A program made the position numbers and the translations under genes. Shown here one piece after another: positions 41,603 to 52,480 of a DNA stretch of 64,000 nt. Below the pieces are notes generated by a model. The model did no database searches and was not told the origin of the DNA. It worked only from the letters and a program-made list of their open reading frames with translations. Each line of letters opens with the position of its first letter. The first letter of the stretch is position 1. The stretch is taken from the NCBI GenBank assembly GCA_034769895.1, contig CM068367.1, positions 1,312,945,046-1,313,009,045 on the forward strand. The letters are read 5' to 3'. The DNA is from Magicicada septendecula. Taxonomy: Eukaryota > Arthropoda > Insecta > Hemiptera > Cicadidae.

Positions 41603-43246
41603 TTAATTTCTAATCCTCCAATTTCTTCTTGAAATTTTATTGTTTTTTCTGTTATTTAGTTGTTCCGTAAATTTTTTAAATTCATTTACTTCACCTTCCC
41701 AAACTATTAGTATGTCATCTACATACCTGATCCATTTTTTAATTCTTCTTTCTTTATCTATATCTTTTAAAATTTTGATTTCAAAGCTATTCATGAATAT
41801 CTCTGCCATTAATGGTGAAAGCGGTGATCCCATTGGTAATCCATTTTCTTGTATGTAAAATTTGTTATTAAATCTGAAGTAGTTCTGGTTTAGGCATAAT
41901 TCTAATCCTTCTATTATTTCGTTTTTCCATTCTACATTACTTAATTTGTTTTTTGTTATTATTTCTACTGTTTTTGCTATTGGTATGTTGGTGTACATAT
42001 CTTTTATATCTAATGACATTAATTTTGTCTTATTTGTTATGGTAATTTCTTTTAATCTTTCTATTACCTTTTTACTATTTTCTATGCTGTGGATTTCTTC
42101 TTTTTCATATGCCATTTTGATTCTTTTACTTATTTCTTTTGATATTTTGTATGTTGGCGAATTTATAAATGATACTATAGGTCTTAATGGCATTTCTTTT
42201 TTATGTAACTTAATTTGACATCTAAATTTTGGAGCTTCAGGATTATGTTCTATTTTTTGTTTCTTTTGCCATTCTGTTAAATATGTTGTCTTTTTTATCA
42301 ATTTCTTTGTTTGTGCTTGAAATTTACTTGTGTAATCATATTTTATTTCTTTATATGGTCCTTTTTGTATAAATTGTTCTGCTTTTTCGATATAATCTCT
42401 TTTGTTCATTACCACTGCTGTGTTACCTTTATCGGCTTTTATAACTATCAAATTGTTCTCCGTGATTTTCTTATATTTTCGTGTTTTTAATTCTCTTATA
42501 TTTCTTTTTATTTGTGTTTCGTTTTTATTTCTTACATTTTTGTTTTTCTTACATATTTTTTCTACCATTTCTTTTACTTCACTTCTTAATTGTTTTTTAG
42601 TTTCTTCATTTTTTATTTTATCGATTATTTCTTCACATTCTATTATTGTATTTTCTTTATCTATGTTTGTTTTTGTTGCATATTTTAAACTTTTCCCTAA
42701 TAATTTATGTTCATTTTCTGTAAACTTTGTTTCTGTTAAATTTAATACTTTTTCAGCAAATTTTATTTCTTTATCTTTTTCTTTATTTTTATTTCTTGTT
42801 CCTTCCATTAATTCCTTGAGTTTGTTATTTAATCTCTCTTCCATTTTTCTTATTTTCTTTTCTATGTATTTTTCACCAAACTCTTTTCTCATTTCTTCTA
42901 TTTCTATATAATTGTAACTTGTATATAATTTTTGATGTAATTGATACATTTCTTTGTTATATTTATTTATTTTACTGTATAAGTTCTTAATTTCAAGTTT
43001 TATCCATATTTTTTCCACCATGTTTTTCACTTGGTTTGCTACTTTGCTTTTGTTATTAATTTTAATTTTTGCGTATTTTGGAGTTATTTTGTTAATTAAA
43101 CACTGTTTATTAAACCAAATTTTCCCTAGCGTTTTTTTCAATTTTGCTTTAATTTTTAAATACTTAAAAAATTCCCTTACATTTTTATATTTATCTGCTT
43201 GCAATTCGCATGTTTTATTCTTCGTATTGTTTAAATTAGCAGCCAT
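41603..43246 (-). pseudogene. Reverse transcriptase part of Penelope copy A, 547 codons
   Basis: It starts at the ATG common to copies A and D. Residues ~1-260 are Lys/Asn-rich and of unknown fold. RT motifs follow: a nucleotide-contact segment near KADKGNTAVVMN, MPLRPIVSFINSP, LMSLDIKDMYTNIP, GLPMGSPLSPLMAE and catalytic RYVDDILIVW. This order and the LMSLDIKDMYTNIP/PMGSPLSP wording are typical of Penelope-like RTs, which are related to telomerase. The frame is lost just after YVDD by a 2-bp deletion shared with copy B; the polyprotein should continue into the GIY-YIG domain. Confidence 0.85.
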
Positions 43247-43278
43247 CCTTACTTTTCTTTTATAAAATTGCTAAACTG

Positions 43279-43583
43279 CTATAATTGTTTTTATTATTTA
43301 GACAAAGCTTTTCGTCATTACTGACATCTTCAGGTCTTAAACAACGTCTATCAACTGTACGTTGTAGGCTTTTATACTTTAGGCCCCTCCCCTTATGTCA
43401 TCGCCCCTCCTATTGGTTCTAGCTGCTACCGCTCTTCACGGGAACTTTGTCTACCTTTTTCCGTTAGGCATTTTTCTAACGTCCGTCAAATTGTTTTAAG
43501 AATCTCCTGTTAATTTCTTCATTCTTGACTTATAACCTTTTGCATTTCGTCATTTTTTAGTGTGTTATTCTTATTATTTTAAT
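43279..43583 (-). repeat. Penelope terminal repeat region between copies A and B
   Basis: Nearly identical to 40478-40782, with TATAAAA at 43370-43376 and the hammerhead-like core at 43301-43337. It serves as 3' end of B and leader of A. Confidence 0.6.
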
Positions 43584-44285
43584 TTATTTTTGTTTATTGT
43601 TTAATATATAATAAAATATTTCTTCATTTGTAAAATCCACTTTTATATTCATTAATTTATTTTTATCTTCTTTTTTAACTTTAAGTATTTCTAGTTCTTC
43701 TATTAATTTTCTTTTTTGCGGATTGTTTTCTATTTTTATTATTTCCATATTTTCCTTGGGATTTATGAATTTATGGCCTGATTCGTTGAAATGTCTTGCA
43801 TATAGTGAGTTCGTTACTCTAACCCCTTCTCCTTTTGCGTGTTCATTCATTCTAATTTTAAATTTTCTTCCAGTTTCGCCCAGATATATCTTATTACATT
43901 CCCCACATTTTAATTTGTATACGCCGCTTTTTTCTGTTAATGGAATTTCTTCTGTTTTATCATTTTTTATATATTCGAATACATTTTTCGTTTTCTTTAT
44001 TCCTATCTGTATTTCATATTTTTCGAAACATTTTTGTAACATTTTTGTTTGATATCCTATGTATGTTATTGCTCCTTTATATTTCTTTTCTTCATTTGTT
44101 TTTTCTTTTTTGTTATTTTCTATTTCTTTATTTTCCTCTATTTTCTTAACTATTCTATTAATTATTTTAGGGTTGTAATTATTATTTTTTGCTATTTGTT
44201 GTATTTTCTTTAATTCTTTTTGTTTGAGTTCTTCATTTTCTAGATAATTTATAGCTCTATAGCAAAATGAATTTAATGCTGCCAT
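43584..44285 (-). pseudogene. GIY-YIG endonuclease part of Penelope copy B
   Basis: A 233-residue segment highly similar to copy A, but it retains the Tyr of the second signature motif (IYLGETG), the likely ancestral state. It is separated from its RT remnant (44404-44697) by the same 2-bp deletion as in copy A. Confidence 0.8.
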
Positions 44286-44403
44286 TTTATAATTTACTGG
44301 ATGATATGATTCTTGTGGAATTATTAAATCTGAGTATGTTTCTTTCCTATATATATCGAATTTGAGTTTGTTATCTTCAATTTTAATATTGATATCCAGG
44401 AAA

Positions 44404-44697
44404 TTAATTTCTAATCCTCCAATTTCTTCTTGAAATTTTATTGTTTTTTCTGTTATTTAGTTGTTCCGTAAATTTTTTTTTAAATTCATTTACTTCACCT
44501 TCCCAAACTATTAGTATGTCATCTACATACCTGATCCATTTTTTAATTCTTCTTTCTTTATCTATATCTTTTAAAATTTTGATTTCAAAGCTATTCATGA
44601 ATATCTCTGCCATTAATGGTGAAAGCGGTGATCCCATTGGTAATCCATTTTCTTGTATGTAAAATTTGTTATTAAATCTGAAGTAGTTCTGGTTTAG
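44404..44697 (-). pseudogene. Truncated RT remnant of Penelope copy B
   Basis: It encodes only the last RT motifs (GLPMGSPLSP, RYVDDILIVW) and then loses frame. It stops abruptly at 44697, where the sequence inverts into copy C through a 13-base filler. Confidence 0.8.
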
Positions 44698-44710
44698 TAG
44701 AACTAAAAAA

Positions 44711-45636
44711 TAGTTTGGGAAGGTGAAGTAAATGAATTTAAAAAATTTACGGAACAACTAAATAACATAGAAAAAACAATAAAATTTCAAGAAGAAATTG
44801 GAGGATTAGAAATTAATTTCCTGGATATCAATATTAAAATTGAAGATAACAAACTCAAATTCGATATATATAGGAAAGAAACATACTCAGATTTAATAAT
44901 TCCACAAGAATCATATCATCCAGTAAATTATAAAATGGCAGCATTAAATTCATTTTGTTATAGAGCTATAAATTATCTAGAAAATGAAGAACTCAAACAA
45001 AAAGAATTAAAGAAAATACAACAAATAGCAAAAAATAATAATTACAACCCTAAAATAATTAATAGAATAGTTAAGAAAATAGAGGAAAATAAAGAAATAG
45101 AAAATAACAAAAGAGAAAAAACAAATGAAGAAAAGAAATATAAAGGAGCAATAACATACATAGGATATCAAACAAAAATGCTACAAAAATGTTTCGAAAA
45201 ATATGAAATACAGATAGGAATAAAGAAAACGAAAAATGTATTCGAATATATAAAAAATGATAAAACAGAAGAAATTCCATTAACAGAAAAAAGCGGCGTA
45301 TACAAATTAAAATGTGGGGAATGTAATAAGATATGTCTGGGCGAAACTGGAAGAAAATTTAAAATTAGAATGAATGAACACGCAAAAGGAGAAGGGGTTA
45401 GAGTAACGAACTCACTATATGCAAGACATTTCAACGAATCAGGCCATAAATTCATAAATCCCAAGGAAAATATGGAAATAATAAAAATAGAAAACAATCC
45501 GCAAAAAAGAAAATTAATAGAAGAACTAGAAATACTTAAAGTTAAAAAAGAAGATAAAAATAAATTAATGAATATAAAAGTGGATTTTACAAATGAAGAA
45601 ATATTTTATTATATATTAAACAATAAACAAAAATAA
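44711..45636 (+). pseudogene. 3' part of Penelope copy C: RT end plus GIY-YIG domain
   Basis: This copy begins within RT just after the YVDD region and reads through into the GIY-YIG domain (45636 end) without the 2-bp lesions seen in A, B and D. It shows that RT and endonuclease were one reading frame. The YIG-position residue is Cys. It has no promoter or N terminus, so it is a truncated copy despite its open frame. Confidence 0.8.
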
Positions 45637-45993
45637 ATTAAAATAATAAGAATAACACACTAAAAAATGACGAAATGCAAAAGGTTATAAGTCAAGAATG
45701 AAGAAATTAACGGGAGATTCTTAAAACAATTTGACGGACGTTAGAAAAATGCCTAACGGAAAAAGGTAGACAAAGTTCCCGTGAAGAGCGGTAGCAGCTA
45801 GAACCAATAGGAGGGGCGATGACATAAGGGGAGGGGCGATGACATAAGGGGAGGGGCCTAAAGTATAAAAGCCTACAACGTACAGTTGATAGACGTTGTT
45901 TAATACCTGAAGATGTCAGTAATGACGAAAAGCTTTGTCTAAATAATAAAAACAATTATAGCAGTTTAGCAATTTTATAAAAGAAAAGTAAGG
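45637..45993 (+). repeat. Penelope terminal repeat region between copies C and D
   Basis: It contains a 20-bp tandem duplication (GATGACATAAGGGGAGGGGC twice, ~45818-45857), TATAAAA at 45864-45870 and the hammerhead-like core at 45907-45939. The RT start codon of copy D follows at 45994. Confidence 0.6.
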
Positions 45994-47711
45994 ATGGCTG
46001 CTAATTTAAACAATACAAAGAATAAAACATGCGAATTGCAAGCAGATAAATATAAAAATGTAAGGGAATTTTTTAAGTATTTAAAAATTAAAGCAAAATT
46101 GAAAAAAACGCTAGGGAAAATTTGGTTTAATAAACAGTGTTTAATTAACAAAATAACTCCAAAATACGCAAAAATTAAAATTAATAACAAAAGCAAAGTA
46201 GCAAACCAAGTGAAAAACATGGCGGAAAAAATATGGATAAAACTTGAAATTAAGAACTTATACAGTAAAATAAATAAATATAACAAAGAAATGTATCAAT
46301 TACATCAAAAATTATATACAAGTTACAATTATATAGAAATAGAAGAAATGAGAAAAGAGTTTGGTGAAAAATACATAGAAAAGAAAATAAGAAAAATGGA
46401 AGAGAGATTAAATAACAAACTCAAGGAATTAATGGAAGGAACAAGAAATAAAAATAAAGAAAAAGATAAAGAAATAAAATTTGCTGAAAAAGTATTAAAT
46501 TTAACAGAAACAAAGTTTACAGAAAATGAACATAAATTATTAGGGAAAAGTTTAAAATATGCAACAAAAACAAACATAGATAAAGAAAATACAATAATAG
46601 AATGTGAAGAAATAATCGATAAAATAAAAAATGCAGAAACTAAAAAACAATTAAGAAGTGAAGTAAAAGAAATAGTAGAAAAAATATGTAAGAAAAACAA
46701 AAATGTAAGAAATAAAAACGAAACACAAATAAAAAGAAATATAAGAGAATTAAAAAAGAAATCACGGAGAACAATTTGATAGTTATAAAAGCCGATAAAG
46801 GTAACACAGCAGTGGTAATGAAAAAAAGAGATTATATCGAAAAAGCAGAACAATTTATACAAAAAGGACCATATAAAGAAATAAAATATGATTACACAAG
46901 TAAATTTCAAGCACAAACAAAAAAATTGATAAAAAAGACAACATATTTAACAGAATGGCAAAAGAAACAAAAAATAGAACATAATCCTGAAGCTCCAAAA
47001 TTTAGATGTCAAATTAAGTTACATAAAAAAGAAATGCCATTAAGACCTATAGTATCATTTATAAATTCGCCAACATACAAAATATCAAAAGAAATAAGTA
47101 AAAGAATCAAAATGGCATATGAAAAAGAAGAAATCCACAGCATAGAAAATAGTAAAAAGGTAATAGAAAGATTAAAAGAAATTACCATAACAAATAAGAC
47201 AAAATTAATGTCATTAGATATAAAAGATATGTACACCAACATACCAATAGCAAAAACAGTAGAAATAATAAAGAAAAACAAATTAAGTAATGTAGAATGG
47301 AAAAACGAAATAATAGAAGGATTAGAATTATGCCTAAACCAGAACTACTTCAGATTTAATAACAAATTTTACATACAAGAAAATGGATTACCAATGGGAT
47401 CACCGCTTTCACCATTAATGGCAGAGATATTCATGAATAGCTTTGAAATCAAAATTTTAAAAGATATAGATAAAGAAAGAAGAATTAAAAAATGGATCAG
47501 GTATGTAGATGACATACTAATAGTTTGGGAAGGTGAAGTAAATGAATTTAAAAAAAAATTTACGGAACAACTAAATAACATAGAAAAAACAATAAAATTT
47601 CAAGAAGAAATTGGAGGATTAGAAATTAATTTCCTGGATATCAATATTAAAATTGAAGATAACAAACTCAAATTCGATATATATATAGGAAAGAAACATA
47701 CTCAGATTTAA
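45994..47711 (+). pseudogene. RT part of Penelope copy D (frameshifted)
   Basis: The first segment (45994-46779) is the Lys/Asn-rich N-terminal region. A ~15-20 bp deletion near 46755 shifts the frame; the second segment (46776-47711) holds all RT motifs including LMSLDIKDMYTNIP, PMGSPLSP and YVDDILIVW. A further 2-bp AT expansion near 47690 disconnects it from the GIY-YIG domain. Apart from these lesions it is complete. Confidence 0.82.
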
Positions 47712-47749
47712 TAATTCCACAAGAATCATATCATCTAGTAAATTATAAA

Positions 47750-48451
47750 ATGGCAGCATTAAATTCATTTTGTTATAGAGCTATAAATTATCTAGAAAAT
47801 GAAGAACTAAAACAAAAAGAATTAAAGAAAATACAACAAATAGCAAAAAATAATAATTACAACCCTAAAATAATTAATAGAATAGTTAAGAAAATAGAGG
47901 AAAATAAAGAAATAGAAAATAACAAAAAAGAAAAAACAAATGAAGAAAAGAAATATAAAGGAGCAATAACATACATAGGATATCAAACAAAAATGTTACA
48001 GAAATGTTTCGAAAAATATGAAATACAGATAGGAATAAAGAAAACGAAAAATGTATTCGAATATATAAAAAATGATAAAACAGAAGAAATTCCATTAACA
48101 GAAAAAAGCGGCGTATACAAATTAAAATGTGGGGAATGTAATAAGATATGTCTGGGCGAAACTGGAAGAAAATTTAAAATTAGAATGAATGAACACGCAA
48201 AAGGAGAAGGGGTTAGAGTAACGAACTCACTATATGCAAGACATTTCAACGAATCAGGCCATAAATTCATAAATCCCAAGGAAAATATGGAAATAATAAA
48301 AATAGAAAACAATCCGCAAAAAAGAAAATTAATAGAAGAACTAGAAATACTTAAAGTTAAAAAAGAAGATAAAAATAAATTAATGAATATAAAAGTGGAT
48401 TTTACAAATGAAGAAATATTTTATTATATATTAAACAATAAACAAAAATAA
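47750..48451 (+). pseudogene. GIY-YIG endonuclease part of Penelope copy D
   Basis: A 233-residue segment with the same motifs as the other copies, and Cys at the YIG Tyr position. It lies downstream of the AT-expansion frameshift. The apparent start Met is internal to the original polyprotein. Confidence 0.8.
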
Positions 48452-48808
48452 ATTAAAATAATAAGAATAACACACTAAAAAATGACGAAATGCAAAAGGT
48501 TAAGAATGAAGAAATTAACAGGAGATTCTTAAAACAATTTGACGGACGTTAGAAAAATGCCAAACGGAAAAAGGTAGACAAAGTTCCCGTGAAGAGCGGT
48601 AGCAGCTAGAACCAATAGGAGGGGCGATGACATAAGGGGAGGGGCCTAAAGTATAAAAGCCTACAACGTACAGTTGATAGACGTTGTTTAAGACCTGAAG
48701 ATGTCAGTAATGACGAAAAGCTTTGTCTAAATAATAAAAACAATTATAGCAGTTTAGCAATTTTATAAAAGAAAAGTAAGGATGGCTGCTAATTTAAACA
48801 ATACGAAG
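48452..48808 (+). repeat. Terminal Penelope repeat of copy D with coding stub
   Basis: TATAAAA at 48652-48658, the hammerhead-like core at 48691-48727 (CTGAAGA 48695-48701, GAAA 48715-48718, GTC 48725-48727), then the next-copy leader and its first ~9 codons, stopping at AATACGAAG (48808) against the target duplication. The fragment at 8811 ends at the same base. Confidence 0.65.
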
Positions 48809-48951
48809 AATTCATTAATGGAGTAGAGTAAACTTTAAATTCCTAAGTAATACATATAAACTCAGATCCGAGGTAAAATACGATAACTGTATTATAAATC
48901 TTAATGTAGAAAACCCATTACTATTTTCACTGTAAGTTAAAAGTTGATACG

Positions 48952-49186
48952 TTTATAACATCTTAACTTGGTTTATAACATAGGGAACCCGTATTAATTG
49001 GTTCTGCCTATTATACAGGCTGCCTTCGTTGTAACAAGCTGAAAATTAATCAGATCACTAAAACAATTATATACTAGGAACTTGAGGGGGGGGGGGTAGT
49101 CCGCTGATTTATGCACTCAATTTAGTATTGTACTAAAGATGACATCTCTTTATTTATGTCTATTTGATTATATATAACGTATCAAC
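48952..49186. repeat. ~225-bp dispersed repeat at the centre of the LTR palindrome
   Basis: It is about 94% similar to 59086-59308, in the same orientation, including a poly-G run and GGGAACCCGTATTAATTGG. At this site it is flanked by ACGT on both sides, as if inserted into the palindromic junction of the two LTR arms. No terminal inverted repeats or coding content; family unknown. Confidence 0.6.
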
Positions 49187-50467
49187 TTTTAACTTACAGT
49201 GAAAATAGTAATGGGTTTTCTACATTAAGATTTATAATACAGTTATCGCATTTTACCTCGGATCCGAGTTTATATGTATTACTTAGGAATTTAAAGTTTA
49301 CTCTACTCCATTAATGAATTACTTTATTACTCTTTATACCATTTGAGGAATGGTTTCATTTACTAGTGCAATGTTCCAACGCTACATCACACGTGTTACT
49401 TTACAACTTATGCTTACTGAAATTACTTGTAACAACATTTATTCTTAAACTTTAGAGATTGTCATTTTAAAGTCTTTTAGTTTACAATTACTTCTATTTC
49501 AAAAGATACATATCCACGGAAGACAAGCCTCCGCGTCACCTCTTAGTTAATGGTTTTAGTCCTCGTCCTCCACGCGTGATTCTTCGGTCCTCTCTCTGTA
49601 GTGGGTTGTCATCGTGGTAGTCTTTCTGGTGAAGGTCCTCGGACTCAACTAATGTTGATTCGGATGTTACGGTGTCATGAAGTCGTCCTGTCTCTCGGTG
49701 GTATTGTAAATACAGTTGAGGTATTCGTCTTCACATTTTACAGTTATGCACCTCACATTTGGTAATAGTACGGTTGTATCTGAATTTACATATACAACTC
49801 TAAAATAACTTTAACTATATTTCTTACTGGGAGATGTCACCTTACGCACTTAATTTTCTATATTCCTTTTTCTGTTACACACTACATTCTCGTTATATAA
49901 CTCTTCACACGGTTATTTGAAACTAATAACCACATTTAACAAAAAAATACATATTTTGTACAGCGCTCTGCTTTGAGCTGCTTACTGGTTGAACGACGCA
50001 TCATCTCTGCTCTCTAACTATGTAGGAAGGGTCAGTAAATCGCGCGGATGTTACGCGTCGCAGCGAAATAGTTCCATATTTCTCCTTTATTTAAATGGTT
50101 AAAGTTTGGCTTTTTAATTATTCAGAGATATTCTTAATTACAGTCGTTATTAAAGTACACTACTGTGGTCTTGTTTAATTATTTAAATAATGTCAAATTT
50201 ACAAGTATTATTAGTTTGTTTAGGGGTCGGAATTCAAGTTAATTCCGGTTAGCGCATGTCTATGCAGGGCTAATTAACAAGGTTTACCCTATCTGTACAC
50301 TCGTATTCCTTTTTATTTTATTATTAAAACTCTTTATTAAATATTATTATAATTTATGATAGCAATAAAATTTAGTTTAAATGTGCGATTTTATTAAAAT
50401 TTAATTTTTCTCAGCCTTTACATTACCTATTTATTAATTACTATATTTTTAATTAATGAAATCGTCA
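49187..50467 (-). repeat. Minus-strand ~1.28-kb LTR, candidate 3' LTR of the gypsy element
   Basis: Read on the minus strand it starts TGTGACGATTTC after a purine-rich AAGCGGCGGAG segment, downstream of the gypsy pol stop at 50980. It is the uninterrupted mirror of the split LTR at 36237-48951. The far end (GTTGATACGT) lacks the usual CA. No matching 5' LTR was found to the right of gag, so assignment to this gypsy element rests on position and orientation. Confidence 0.6.
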
Positions 50468-50619
50468 CATACTCCGCCGCTTAAAAACAGACTCCGGCTT
50501 ATTTGGTCAGCAATGTACTGGGAGTATGCTTGGGGATTACCGTGTGAAATTTCTCTCACTCGTTTCTCTGTATAAAATTACGAGCTGCATAAGTCACTCT
50601 CGACTTGCTTATTCTTACT

Positions 50620-50651
<32 letters not shown>

Positions 50652-50979
50652 TACAGACTAATTCTAATACTACATAAAATTCACACATTATAAAATATAT
50701 TGTAAACATTTCTAAATTTTTCTTAACTCTACTACTTACGACTACTACCGGATTTTTCTTTAGTTTGTGAGTTACTCTTGTTATAGAATTACTCCTTAAG
50801 TAATTTGTTACTTAATTATTACTCATATTCGATGTCAGCTGACTTCTCACTTCGCTCTACTTTCGATGAATAGGATTCAAGGTTGATCAGGCCTCGTACC
50901 TATTTATACGATTAGGTAGCCAAATGTTACTCAAGTACTCTTTAGCAGTTGAGTACAAAACATATACCTTTTACTACAT
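50468..50979 (-). other. 3' untranslated part of the gypsy element
   Basis: Non-coding stretch between the pol stop and the LTR, with a (TA)n run near 50625-50651. Nothing else is recognised. Confidence 0.5.
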
Positions 50980-52480
50980 TTATTTTGCTTGCACTCTACC
51001 ATTTCCTTCTTTGTGATAACGTTTTATCTGCGAAATATGTGTTCTTCGTACATATTTTTGAGTAGAGGGTTCGTACAGGGCTACAGTTACTGGAGTTAAG
51101 TATCTGTGAATTTGATAAGGACCGCACCATCGGTATGATAGCTTGGAGGTTGTCTTATCGATTGCACTACTCGTAGGGTGTGTTTTATACATTACTAAGT
51201 CACCGATTTGGTACTTTATTTCATTATTATTATTATTATTTCGCTCGTGATATTTCCTTGATTTCGCTAAGTTTGCTCGTAAATTAGCGCGAGCTTCCTT
51301 CCAGATTTTCTTTATATTTTTATCCCTAATTTCAAGGGGTAGCAACTCATGTATTTTCCACTTAGTGGATAATGGGTGGTTAGGTTTGTATTTGAACAAT
51401 AATTCGAATGGGGTAGACTTATGTCCTTCATGATAGGCTGAATTAAAGGCGAATTGTATCCAGGATAGGTTCTGGTCCCAAGACGTATGGTCGTTTGCAT
51501 GGTAGGCTATTAAAGCAGAATTTAGGTTTCGCAAATACCTTTCAGCTATGTTACTTTGCGGACGATACTCTGTAGTGGTAATGTGGTCTATTCCTAATTT
51601 GAAACACATGTTCCTGAATTCCTTAGACTTAAACTGTGGTCCGTTATCCGACACTAGATGGACTGGTGTACCGAATTCTTTAAATAATCTATGCTGTAAA
51701 ATACTTACGGTGGTTGAAGCTAATGCTCGCCGCATGGGGTACATCCAGACGAATTTGCTGAAAGAATCTACGCAAATTAGTAACATTGTATTTCCTGATT
51801 TAGAACGCGGGTAGGGTCCTGAAAAGTCTAAATAGATTTTGGAGAACGGGGTAGCAGGAATCTCTGAGATTAATTGACTTATTTGGCTGTTTCTCGCTGG
51901 TTTGCTGAGTGCACACAACTTACACCTTTTCACGAAATTAGCGATCTCACTGTTCATATTTTCCCAGTGATATTCTTTACGAATTCGATGTAAGGTTTTA
52001 TTTATTCCCATATGCGCTTCAATGGTGGAAGAGTGATAGTATTCCATCAGCATAGGTTTAATAATATCAGGGGCGATTATTCTTAAATATTTTCCGTTCG
52101 CTATTCTATAACATAACACTCTCTTACTTAATATGTATTTTTCTGACTTATTTCCTTTATCGAGTTGTTCAATAATTGGTCTCAAACGGGGGTCTTGTTG
52201 TTGATACTGGGCTAATTCCGTAAATGCAAGAGGAAATTCGGTAATTAAAGTATTGATAATCGGCATTTCTTTACTCTCCTTGTTTTCGTATGTTTTACTA
52301 CTCGGCTGGAACATACGTGACAGTGTATCGGCAACTACGTTTTGGGTGCCTCTAATATGTTGTACTTTGAATTTAAAACAATTTAATCTTAATACCCATC
52401 TTCCGATACGACCTAACTGTTTTGGGTGATTTAGTAGCCAAGATAATGCTTGATTATCTGTTTCTAACAAAAACTCTATG
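50980..52480 (-). pseudogene. Gypsy pol, part 2: RNase H end and integrase
   Basis: Minus strand. It begins in RNase H (ETDNQALSWLL), then the connection NVVADTLSRMF, the integrase HHCC zinc domain (YHSSTIEAHMG ... CKLCALSK), and the DDE core (IYLDFSGPYP, VSDNGPQF, and Glu in SNIAERYLRNL), followed by a C-terminal region ending near 50980. All catalytic residues are visible. It is in a different frame from the RT segment because of a one-base loss in a T run at about 52470-52480; otherwise this 496-codon part is open. The integrase would insert the cDNA into host DNA. Confidence 0.85.

Larger units (their letters stand above)
40478..48808. mobile_element. Penelope-like element cluster: two minus and two plus copies with 12-bp target duplication
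   Basis: The cluster holds copy A (40478-43278, minus), copy B (43279-44697, minus, 5' truncated), copy C (44711-45958, plus, 5' truncated) and copy D (45959-48733, plus), plus a terminal stub to 48808. A and B, and C and D, are head-to-tail; B and C meet through their truncated ends. The whole is flanked by AATTCATTAATG (40466-40477 and 48809-48820), so it entered the LTR as one event. Coding strands are extremely A-rich. Each full copy should encode one protein with RT followed by a GIY-YIG endonuclease, but all are frameshifted. Confidence 0.88.
36237..48951 (+). repeat. Plus-strand copy of a ~1.28-kb gypsy-type LTR, split by two insertions
   Basis: Pieces 36237-36394, 39472-40477 and 48809-48951 together match, in inverse orientation, the LTR at 49187-50467. 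It starts TGTGACGATTTC. The first interruption (36395-39471) is flanked by TAAAA; the second (40478-48808) is the Penelope cluster, flanked by AATTCATTAATG. It ends at GTTGATACGT next to the 235-bp core shared with its mirror copy. No internal retrotransposon sequence is recognised to its left, so it may be a solo or truncated LTR. Confidence 0.72.

Noticed and set aside
42402..42911. Phe/Leu/Ser-rich ORFs opposite the Penelope RT, resembling membrane proteins
   Set aside because: Antisense of A-rich coding sequence; T-rich strands always read as hydrophobic.
48952..49186. The ~225-bp repeat as U5 of the gypsy LTR
   Set aside because: The LTR copy on the other strand continues into a different sequence after GTTGATACG, and the right-hand copy (59086) is not followed by a PBS.
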